Shown: in pieces, positions 41,701-53,700 of the stretch
How the letters are laid out: every line of letters begins with the position of its first letter
Position numbering within the stretch: position 1 is the first letter of the stretch
Source: Arenicola marina
Lineage: Eukaryota; Annelida; Polychaeta; Arenicolidae
Direction: 5' to 3'
Length of the DNA stretch: 64,000 nt
Assembly: GCA_964019135.1 (NCBI GenBank)
Contig: OZ025252.1
Span: 8,448,823-8,512,822 of the forward strand
The notes under the pieces: generated by a model
The model's input: only the letters and a program-made list of their open reading frames with translations
Told to the model about the DNA's origin: nothing
The model's database searches: none
Position numbers and translations under genes: made by a program

Positions 41701-44700
41701 TGGACCAAGGAACGGCAGGGCTATCTACTGTTTGGACCAGGGAACAGCAGGGCTATCTACTGTACAGACCAGGGAACAGCAAGGCTATCTACTGTATGGA
41801 CCAAGGAACGGCATGGCTATCTACTGTACAGACCAGGGAACAGCAAGGCTATCTACTGTATGGACCAAGGAACGGCAGGGCTATCTACTGTATGGGGACC
41901 AGGGAACAGCAAGGCTATCTACTGTATGGACCAAGGAACGGCAGGGCTATCTACTGTATGGACCAGGGAACCACAGGGCTGTCTACCGTATGGACCAGGG
42001 AACCACAGGACTGTCTACCGTATGGACCAGGGAACAGCAGGGCTATCCACTGTATGGACCAGGGAACAGCAGGGCTATCCACTGTATGGACCAGGGAACA
42101 GCAGGGCTATCTACTGTATGGGGACCAGGGCACAGCAGGGCTATCTACTGTATAGACCAGGGTACAGCAGGGCTATCTACTGTATGGGCCAGGGAACAGC
42201 AGGGCTATCTACTGTATGGACCAGGGAACAGCAGGGCTATCTACTGTATGGACCAGGGAACCACAGGGCTATCCACTGTATGGACCAGGGAACAGCAGGG
42301 CTATCTACTGTATGGACCAAGGAACGGCAGGGCTATCTACTGTATGGGCCAGGGAACAGCAGGGCTATCTACTGTATGGACCAGGGAACCACAGGGCTAT
42401 CCACTGTATGGACCAGGGAACAGCAGGGCTATCTACTGTATGGGGACCAGGGTACAGCAGGGCTATCTACTGTATGGGCCAGGGAACAGCAGGGCTATCT
42501 ACTGCATGGGGACCAGGGAACCACAGGGCTATCTACTGTATGGACCAGGGAACAGCAGGGCTATCTACTGCATGGGGACCAGGGAACCACAGGGCTGTCT
42601 ACTGTATGGACCAGGGAACAGCTATGCTGCCTGCTGCACCGACTGTGAATAAGGAAGACCTTGCGTGTTATAAGATGAAGCATGTATGACATTCGCCCTT
42701 CAGAGCAGCACCCTCCCCCCACACCCCCGCACCCCTCCTCTGGGCCTCTCACACTGCCTGCACCACTCGTCAAGGCACGGTGCCGTGCCGAAAGCATGTT
42801 ATACATGGCGTAGCAGTACTACCGCAAAGAATATCCTTTCAGACGCTCTCCACGTCATTGGTGTCCTATAAGCATAAGTGGCTACCTGTGTCGCGCGAAC
42901 TGTTGGGCTAATTGGATGGACTATCGGAAACGGCAACGTCCTCTTGCGTCTTTGATCGGAGACATGGTGTTGATTAAATAACGACACCGAGGATTGTTAC
43001 ATCACTTGTCCATTATCCATCACTTGCCCATTGTTCATCACTTGTCTATTGTCCATCACTTGCCCATTGTTCATCACTTGTCTATTGTCCATCACTTGCC
43101 CATTGTTCATCACTTGTCTATTGTCCATCACTTGCCCATTGTTCATCACTTGTCTATTGTCCATCACTTGCCCATTGTTCATCACTTGTCTATTGTCCAT
43201 CACTTGCCCATTGTTCATCACTTGTCTATTGTCCATCACTTGCCCATTGTTCATCACTTGTCTATTGTCCGTCACTTGCCCATTGTTCATCACTTGTCTA
43301 TTGTCCATCACATGCCCATTGTTCATCACTTGTCTATTGTCCATCACTTGCCCATTGTTCATCACTTGTCTATTGTCCATCACTTGCCCATTGTTCATCA
43401 CTTGTCTATTGTCCATCACTTGCCCATTGTTCATCACTTGTCTATTGTCCATCACTTGCCCATTGTTCATCACTTGTCTATTGTCCATCACTTACCCATT
43501 GTTCATCGCTTGTCTATTGTTCATCATTTCGCCAAAGATACTTCCCCGCAATTAGGCCTCCAGCGAGTTCTGTCCATCACAACGCTCGCATTGATGTCGT
43601 AAATACACAAACAATAATGTACATCACGATGGTTACATATGCATGGTTACATAAGGTGTTGGCATGGACATATATCCTTGCAAGTGATAATTAATCGGCG
43701 TCAAAAATCTGCTCAAACCACCAGCACTCCTGGGAAGTGTAAACCTGGGAATCCAAGTAGTTTTGGTCAATTGTAGCCCGGTCTTTGTTTGGCTGATGTC
43801 TGCGCGTTGCAATGATTTACTCACAGTTACACAAGGATGAACTTCAAGGTTAAACTTTCAAGCTTTTTTTATAGGCATGCTGGTTAATCCTTGATATGAC
43901 AAAATACACCTGTATAAATGCATAACTGGCACCGGGGTGTGGGGAGGCAGGGGCGGAGCCGGGGCGGGGGGCGACCCGGCGCCGCCCCTCCCCCTTTTCG
44001 GATGGAAATTTATATAATTTATATCATTTAATATGTGAAAACCAAAACCGCCCCCACCCTGCATATCCAGATTTTCTGGATGCGCCCGTGAGAGGGGGAG
44101 TTCGTTGGTTGTATATTCAGGACGCTTTAACCACTTTTGGTTATATCGCGTCAATGGGATGGAGAGGGGATTGGACAGTAGTGTACATTGAAAACATCAC
44201 TTGGCCCTAAATGCGCCCTATGAATCTGACGCACAAGCATTCCTAGGACTTTATCTTTACCATTGGGAGAACCTTGGTTCTTCAAGGTCAAAACCCCTTG
44301 GACCTAACCTCCTTAACAATGGGTCCAGAGAGCTGCATTGGGATATGCTTTTCAAAGCAAGGAAAACAGATATTCTTGATATATGATTTAGTATAATTTT
44401 ATATTTAATATTAATATTAGGCTAGCCCTAAATAACCTAGTAATTAGCTGAAAACGGTGACGGGTTTTATCTAACCAGTTGGAACGAGAGACTGTGATAC
44501 GCTCAACTATGACATCAAAGTGACTCTGCCGTTGGAGGCACCGAACTCCCATGCTGTCAGATCCATTGTCAATACGAGACCCTGATTGCACGCTCAATCA
44601 TATCCTCCTCAACCTCCCTTACCATCCATACCTGCTGATTGCCACATATAAGAATCTGTGTCTCTCCGTGGAATTACGCTAGTAGTCGATATAGGGGACG

Positions 44701-47700
44701 TGGAGAATGGGACGGAGGTGGGGGCTGTATGCCAATGGCATGGACCTATCTCCCCCTATTATCGCCCATTCACTAGCTACAGCTGGGCGTTATGCAAGGA
44801 TTGATCGAGCACTGTGGGCATCAAAAGGACGCCTGATGTGCCCTCAGATTACATATCTGCGCCCGGTCAGACCCCAAAGAATCCATCTCTCTCTGTACTA
44901 CAGCCACCAGCCGTTAGAGGGCGTCTACATAATTGATATCGCCTTGCGTCGGGTGCCATGTTGTATTGAAGAGGGCCTCGACGGCAATCCTATTCCATTA
45001 CATGACAAGCCTCTGATGGCCGAGGGCCCAATTTAGCCTGTATGTGCACAAAAGTGGCCTAAAACACCAACATTCCATTCCATTCTGATGGCCGAGGACT
45101 GGTGTGTTTCGTCATCTTGTGTCATTAAATTTTTAACATCCGGTTCCTCGCCTTTGTATTATTTGCACAGCTTTTAACAACGAATGTGATTGTACATCAA
45201 CCCTTTTTCGCAATGTGAATCATGTATTGAAATGGGTATCATTTATTGATATGCTTAGCATTTATTTAAATGTGTATCATTTACTAAAATGTGTATCATT
45301 TATTAAAATATGTATCATTTATTAAAATGTGTATGATTTATTGAAATGTGTATGATTTATTGAAATGTGTATGATTTATTGATATGTGTATGATTTATTC
45401 AAATGTGTATGATTTATTTATGTGTATCATTTGTGCCTCATGTGTTGATACTTGGTTTATCTATGGACAAGTAATCATTTTTTGACAAGTAAACCGTTTA
45501 TTGACAAGTAAATCATTTATTGACAAGTAAATCATTTATTGACAAGTAAATCATTTATGGAGATGTAAATAATTATTCATTTACTCACTGTGCATACGTT
45601 GCTGACATATCTGTTGATAGCACGCCGTGTGTTTACTGTTTGACCTTGGCATCATTGCTTTCCGTGTTGTTGTCGACAGAATAACATTGACGTGGAGTTT
45701 GACGCTGGCGGGAAGGTCTCCGTGGGTCTGACGGCCACCACCATCGTGTCCCAGTGGACCTGGGCCGCCTCGCTACTCCAGTCCTCGGCCGTTGCCGCCA
45801 AGGTCAGAACACAGGTCATTTAGTTAAAAAGTGAAAATTAAAAAAGATAATTAATAAATTAATGTACGCATACTACTGATTAATAAGTAGTACATTATAG
45901 GAGCGGCTGCGTTTTAAAAGTACATATATACATTGTTTGATATGGATTAAGATAAGATAAGGAGTTAAGTAAATAATTGTCTGAAAATGTTTATACGTGT
46001 ACCAAGGTTGGTGAAGTCACCGCATGCAATGATCAGTTTTGTTTCCGTGAAAATATGTCTTTATTATAATAAAGACCTGTTGTCATCGGAAATATAGTTG
46101 AGCACTGACTAATATGATCTTCAAGGTACACCGACCGCACGTCACATATTACAAGATATCACACAGGTATCCATGGTCCTTGTCCGTTAGGCGGAGGTTA
46201 TAAACGAAACATATAACTGGTGGTCGGAAAATTAGAACGCAGAATTGACGGACAGAGAATTTGTCCGAGTTTCGTTGCATGGTTAGCATGGTTCTTCCTT
46301 AAGATCAAATGATGATTTAACGACCCCATGAATGACAGGCTGGTAGCCAACGTTTTCAAGTTGTACTTTGTATATCACTGTCCAGTATCTGCAGTGCGTA
46401 ATAATGCATCCACAGTTAGCAGTATTTCCTGGTGTTAATTGGATATGGGAAACGAGAGACAATAGCATTATTGTTCCATTTACCACACGACATATTCATC
46501 ATAGCATATTCAATATTCTTACGCGCTGAAGATGAAGATAGTCCCACATTAGTACAGGGCCGTACGCTTGTGCAGTGTTCCCATAACGCATCGCAGTCGC
46601 CTACCTGGAGACAAAAAATCGATTAATATTACCCATAATGCCACGCGTCGCAGAGTGTTTAGATGAATCGAAACCAAGGCTGCTCCAGAGCCCGGATGAT
46701 GCCCCCCCCCCCCCCCCCAGCACACCCCCTGTGCCCCCAGCTGCCGAGTTGTAGCCCATATGGGGGACGCCCAGAGAGAAGGCAATAAAAATCATGATTG
46801 CTTTCTCTCTTAGCGTCCCCCATATTAGTGGTATTGTATATAATTCCTGCGCCCCTTCTTGCTGCGTATGCTCATCTGCCGATAATTGCGCGAGGGCGCG
46901 TTGCGGTATGTCTCTATAGGGTGTCGTGCTGTAGCGACGATTGGGGCAGGTAACAAGGCATTCGTAGGTTTCCGGCATCTCCCCTAACTGTTCACACCTG
47001 CCTCCGCCTCCGGCCGCTTATCGACACCAGGAGAATACACAACAAATTGCACTCTCTGCCCTCAACTCGCGACCCTCCGCTAGGGGCGCCGGTATATCTC
47101 CGTTGTCGGGTACTACAGCCCTCAACAATCTCGCGCGGGATATGACAAAGTCGAAGCGGATTTCTGGAATTCCGTGCCAGGGACCCAGCTTATGCTCAAT
47201 ACCACACGTAATCTAGGGACCAGGGAACCAACTTATACACGGGATCAAGTGTACAAACGAAATGAGTTCGCTGTCAGTCATTACTGCCTCGATGTACTGC
47301 ATGACTAGGCTCGTAAGAATCGTCATTTGTAATCTTTGCTTCTGGAAATGCTTATTTTTGCAAGATTGGTCAGCTTCGCTGTCGCCGAAAGCAGCGATTA
47401 GGAATGGAACTCTACCTAACGAATGGGAACTTGCAGACATTCACGCGGACAATGTCACGAAAATCCTTGTCAGTAAGCAGAGAATGGGGGTCTGGCGGAA
47501 CAGGGTTAATTGGAAAGGACAATAATTGGTTACTTCTACTAAATACTCCTCAACTTAGGACTAATGAAAGTGTCAGGTTTCGAGCTGTGAATAAAGTAAT
47601 TAAGACGTCGGAAGTTCGTTCAATAGACGGCTTAGGCTTTCGGCAAGGTTTGGTCATTAAAGAAGATGTCTTCGCTTCCGTTAGAAATACATGTAACTCG

Positions 47701-50700
47701 AAACTGGCCATGACATTTGGCGGGAGAATACCTCATTACATGGTGTTTTATATTTACACACCGTGTTTCAGCTAACGATTTGCGTCCTGTCCTCTTGATA
47801 CCGTCTTTGCTCATATTATAGCTGTAATTACAACCAATTTGTCGGGGAAGGGTTTGTGTGAGTTAAGAGGGAGGCGTAGATTTCAATAGCAAATTCACAT
47901 GTTAAAGGCTCAACATAGAATAATTAATATGGATAAATATACAGCAGAGTACGGTAATAGGTATTTTTCTATAGTCATATCAACAGGGTAATTAAGAAAA
48001 AAAATGTGTTCCCCAAAGTCGTCAGTTTTGTCAGAATAATCCTTCATCCTAGTCTGTGATTCTGCAACTAATCGCATGTTCGCCTGTTTGTATTTAGGTG
48101 CAACAACATCTTTTTTTGCATCATGACACTGCCGTTTAAACAAACTAAATTATGTGCCATAAACGGCATCTTAAAAGGTAATTTCATCCGCTTTTCATGT
48201 GAAATGCTCGGTTTGTCCGCGTCCTGGGAGCGACACGGCGGCAGGGCATAGACACGAATAATGGATCATTTTACCTTTTTATATATCACATAAAGGTGAT
48301 GATCTGTCCGTCGAGGACATCCATGGATACCCATAGAGCCGCTTTTCTCGCCAACTCTGAATGCCATTTGATTGCCGCCTGAATGGCGTTCGGTATGACA
48401 TCAGCTTATGTATTGCCCGGCAAAGGGACGAGAAGAAAGGGGGGAAAGTCTAACATCCTTTCAATGCACGTATGCTATTAAAGGAACATGATGATATGAT
48501 GTCACCGTATAACATATAAGGCCGCCACAACCCCCCTCCCCCCCCCCCTCCGCCTCCGCGCCACCCCCACTTCCCCTCAGTAGCTGACATGTGTGGTACA
48601 TGTTACTCCTCTGTGAAAGAAGAATATATATATATTTAGGTTTTTATTGAGATGCCTTCTGTATATCGAGTTGAAAACAAATAATTAGATGCGAAATACT
48701 CGGAGCAAACATTTAGAGGCCTTTCTTGATTTACTGCAAACCGCGGTAAAACCAAAACCCAAAAATCGCCAACAGCTAATCGATCCATTTGAACCGAGAT
48801 ATTAAATAATTAAGGTATTTATGAACTTATAAGAGATTTTAAATTAACTACAGCATTAGAACAGTCATGTTAACACTAGTACTAGTATGTTAACATATAG
48901 CGTAGTAAATGCACTTAAAATAAACAAAAACGAAAACATATGTACTCTTAACCAGTTATGTACAATAACCCTCGTCTATATACCCATGCCTCATTTAAGT
49001 ACCGCGCAAGTAACTTCTTTACTTCCATTTTGCATATTTTAGAGATATTATATATATATTTAGATATATGAATGTGTCCTCTATTGGTAAGTTTGGGAAA
49101 TCAATCATTTGTCCCATGACATCTCTGTATACTGACGTATATATGTGACCAACAGTGGTAAAGACCTAACCTGTTGGGATAACCATGGAATGTGAATGGC
49201 CAGTTATCTATCTGCGCTTAGTGTTCAGGCCACATGTAGAGATAAACTGAGGCCAATCCAACACAATGTCATATAGATATTTGTACAACACTTGGCGCCC
49301 CAAGCTAGCTAAGCAGTCTCGAATCTCGTCAAATCCACGTCGTCAGTGACGTTTAATAACGCGACGCAAAAAGGAAAGGAACGGTTCTACGACCACAGAA
49401 TGAAATATAATGCATATTTATCGAATTTCTTTCTATCAAAAAGTTACCATGTGACTTCCAATGACCGTTTTGTGTACTTAACGGACTGAAGCTTCTACTT
49501 AGCTCTAAGCTTCCTAAACCACTGCATGGGGTACAATCTATACAATCACAACAAGGCAGACGGGCTAAAATTGACCATGTAAAAATCAGTACAATTTCAT
49601 TCCATGGGACTGGGATATACCGTAATACACCCATCTGCTGAAGGCACCAGGTGGCCTGGCTAGCCTCCTGGGGTTATGTTATCAGAAAACACGTCGTTTT
49701 CAAATTGAAACTGTTGAGAAAACTCAGTAGCTGGCGTAGAGTACTTTAAACGAAATCGACTTTTCTTGGCTGAACGTTGTCTAATCTCAATCCAAGTCGT
49801 CAGGAGTTATCTCGCTTGATTGCACGTTAGAAATAATCGTATTTGTTGGCCTGTGATGTACTTAATATAGTCGTCTGTAGCCCTGCACCGCCAACCGCCC
49901 CTGCCACATGGTGTCACCCTACCCACCCCTCCGACTGCCCCTGCCTCACCCCCACTCACCCCTCCGACAATCCCTACCACACCCCCACCCACCTCTCCGA
50001 CTACCCCTACCACACCCTCACTCACCCCTCCGACGGCTCCTACCACACCCCCACCCACCCCTCCGACAGTCCCTACCACACCCCCACCCACCCCTCTGAC
50101 TGCCCCTGCCACACCCCTACCCACCCCTCTGACTGCCCCTGCCACACCCCCACTCACCCCTCCGACGGCTCCTATCACATCCCCACCCACCCCTCCGACA
50201 GTCCCTACCACACCCCCACCCACCCCTCTGACTGCCCCTGCCACACCCCCACTCACCCCTCCGACGGCTCCTACCACATCCCCACTCACCCCTCCGACGG
50301 CTCCTACCACATCCCCACCCACCCCTCCGACGGCTCCTACTACACCCCCACCCACCCCTCTGACTGCCCCTGCCACACCCCCACCCACCCCTCTGACTGC
50401 CCCTGCCACACCCCCACTCACCCCTCTGACTGCCCCTACTACACCCCCACCCACCCCTCTGACTGCCCCTACCACATCCCCACCCACCCCTCCGACAGTC
50501 CCTACCACACCCCCACCCACCCCTCTGACTGCCCCTGCCACACCCCCACTCACCCCTCCGACGGCTCCTACCACATCCCCACCCACCCCTCCGACGGCTC
50601 CTACTACACCCCCACCCACCCCTCTGACTGCCCCTGCCACACCCCACCCACCCCTCTGACTGCCCCTGCCACACTCCCACCCACCCCTCGGACTGCCCCT

Positions 50701-53700
50701 GCCACACCCAACCCCACCCCTCTGACTGCCCCTGCCACACCCCCACCCACCCCTCGGACTGCCCCTGCCACACCCCCACCCACCCCTCTGACTGCCCCTG
50801 CCACACCCCCACCCACCCCTCGGACTGCCCCTGCCAAACCCCCACTCACCCCTCTGACTGCCCCTGCCACACCCCCACCCACCCCTCCGACTACACTTAT
50901 AACTCCTTCTGAATAAGGATAAGCCTGAATAATAATCTGGTCAACTGCTGCTTGCCGCAGCTCATTTCGAATGCAATTTCGCAAGCTAGAGCTCGTCGTG
51001 GTGGACTATTCCACCTCACAGTAACTTGGCCACCCCCTCTTATGGGTCAGCAGATCCTTTCAGGAATGCTAATCTATGTCATGTCATATTCGCAAAGTAA
51101 CATCCTTAAGCCGTCCTCCGCCCAGTTGGCCTCTTGCTAAGCATATCGCTTGGAATGCGTTCACCCCGCATACGATGAACATGACTAAACCACCTAAGAT
51201 TGCCCTTAATCCAGGTGTGGCTATCCGGATCAGCTTGGCGTCCCCCAATTGCTACCCGTAGAGGAACAGCTCCCAGGTCCGCTGCTCCAGGTCTCCGTGT
51301 AATCCTGGTGTCTGTGGTTGGTGTTTCAGTACGGGATCAGCGGTCCTTTCTGGTACGCGTCCGGAGCCACCATCCAGATCCTGCTGTTCTCCATGATATC
51401 CGTACAACTGAAGATCCGTGCTCCCGGCGCCAAGACATTCCTGCGAGTGATCCGGGCGCGATTCGGGAAGCGAACGCACATAACGTATTGTGTGTTTGCC
51501 TTCATGACAAACGTCATCGTGACGGCCATGTTAATGTTGGGTAAGATCTTGTGACTGACATCGTGACGGCCATGTTAATGTTGGGTAAGATCGTGTGACT
51601 GACATCGTGACGGCCATGTTAATGTTGGGTAAGATCTTGTGACTGACATCGTGACGGCCATGTTAATGTTGGGTAAGATCTTGTGACTGACATCGTGACG
51701 GCCATGTTAATGTTGGGTAAGATCGTGTGACTGACATGGTGACGGCCATGTTAATGTTGGGTAAGATCTTGTGACTGACATCGTGACGGCCATGTTAATG
51801 TTGGGTAAGATCTTGTGACTGACATCGTGACGGCCATGTTAATGTTGGGTAAGATCGTGTGACTGACATCGTGACGGCCATGTTAATGTTGGGTAAGATC
51901 TTGTGACTGACACCGTGACGGCCATGTTAATGTTGGGTAAGATCTTGTGACTGACATGGTGACGGCCATGTTAATGTTGGGTAAGATCTTGTGACTGACA
52001 TCGTGACGGCCATGTTAATGTTGGGTAAGATCTTGTGACTGACACCGTGACGGCCATGATAATGTTGGGTAAGATCTTGTGACTGACATGGTGACGGCCA
52101 TGTTAATGTTGGGTAAGATCTTGGGACTGACATGGTGACGGCCATGTTAATGTTTACCAACACTTGATATATGGTTATTTATATATATATTCATTGAACT
52201 ATGTTTCAAATGGATCGTTATTTATATTGTTCCGGCCACGACCCCTTGGCATATACATGCAATGTAAATTTCCGCGTGGTGCATCCAACTGCGGTATTTT
52301 AAAGTGTTCGTGCCAAGCCAAAACAACTTTAGCTCATATTAATCTTTTGTGTTTCCACGCTTATATTATCGAGCTGTAACGCCCCAAATAGTAGAAGGGC
52401 ATACTTTTTCACTTGTTTTCGCACCTACCAAATTAACTTCTGCGAGCGAGGAAAGTGACGTCAAAGGGGAATTCAAACGCATGTGCTTTTGTATTGAGAC
52501 TCAGATTCTGTCTGCTCATTGGCTTGAACTCAACAAAATGCACTTAACCATGAGGACAATACACGCTCTCGACCACAGATGTCTACGCACTGCATCAAAG
52601 CTCACCTGTCAATCTTGTGACATCATTGGGGAATTTCTAAATAAAGCTCAGATGCAATGCTCCCAGCAATAAACCCGCCGGATCTCACTTTTGCTACTTT
52701 GACGAATGCGTTTATAGTGATATCGTGGAATAAAAAATGTAAAAATTAAAGTAGTATATCACAATACCATAACATTCCACTCTCTTCCCGCGCTGTAGCA
52801 ACTTTATGTTTGTACTTGGCGGTAGGTGGCGCTGCGGTGGTGACGAACCTGGTGAAGGGCTTGAGTCTGGAGCTGGCGACCGGGCTGGTTGCCTTGGTGA
52901 CGGGGACGTACACGTATATCGGCGGCCTGGGCGCCACTTTCTACGTCTCCTACGTCAACACGACCATGATCTACATCATTATGCTCATCTTCCTCGTCCG
53001 CATCTACTACTCACCGGGCGAGACCGACCTGGGTGAGGAGAGGGGGCGGGAGGGGGTCGGGTGGGGGGGGGGGGGGGGGGGCGGGGGATTCAGAGAAAAC
53101 CGTATGAAAAATGTTATGCAAAATGAAAAAAAAATGCATAACGCGGATAACGGCATAACGGAGGGTGGCTGTATAACCGATGTGGTGGTATAACGGGGTG
53201 GCTGTATAACCGATGTGCGGGTATAACGGGATGGCGGTATAACGAGAGTGATGGTATAAGGGAGTGGCGGTATAACGGGGTGGTGGTATAACTGGGTGGC
53301 GGTATAATGGGGTGGCGGTATAACGGGGTGGCGGTATAACCGAGTGGCTGTATAACGGGGTGGCGATATAATGGGGCGGCGGTATAATGGGATGGCTCTA
53401 AAACGGGGTGGCGGTATAATGGGGCGGCGGTATAACGGGGTGGCGGTATAATGGTATGGCGGTATAATGGGGTGGTGGTATAACGGGGTGGCGGTATAGC
53501 GGAGTGGCTGTATAGCGGGGTGGCGGTATAACGGGGTGGCTGCATAACGGGGTGGCGGTATAACGGCGTGGCGGTATAACGGGGTGGCGGTATAACCGAG
53601 TGGCTGTATAACGGGGTAGCGGTATAATTGGGTGGCGGTATAATGGGGTGGCGGTCTAACGGGGTGGCGGTGAAACCGAGTGGCTGTATAACGGGGTTGC

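Larger units (their letters stand above)
5739..45679 (+). other. Intron 1 of the DUR3-like gene, about 39.9 kb
   Basis: It is bounded by donor AAG|GTGAGT and acceptor TCGACAG, both phase 0. By my boundaries about 21 kb of it is tandem repeat (16-, 12-, 28-, 32/34- and 18-bp arrays). The rest holds SINEs, MITE-like elements and LTR copies. I recognise no nested gene. Confidence 0.7.
45803..51329 (+). other. Intron 2 of the DUR3-like gene, 5.5 kb
   Basis: Mostly unique, AT-rich sequence. It holds a C-run at 46699-46718, a hairpin at 46758-46825, a C-rich patch at about 48528-48560 and a 33-bp C-rich array at 49890-50912. No nested gene was recognised. Confidence 0.7.

Noticed and set aside
49807-50845. 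Glycine/valine-rich minus frames resembling structural proteins
   Set aside because: Complement of the 33-bp array; both strands are equally open.
51927-52163. 78-codon minus frame with repeated DLTQH peptide
   Set aside because: Complement of the 44-bp donor array.
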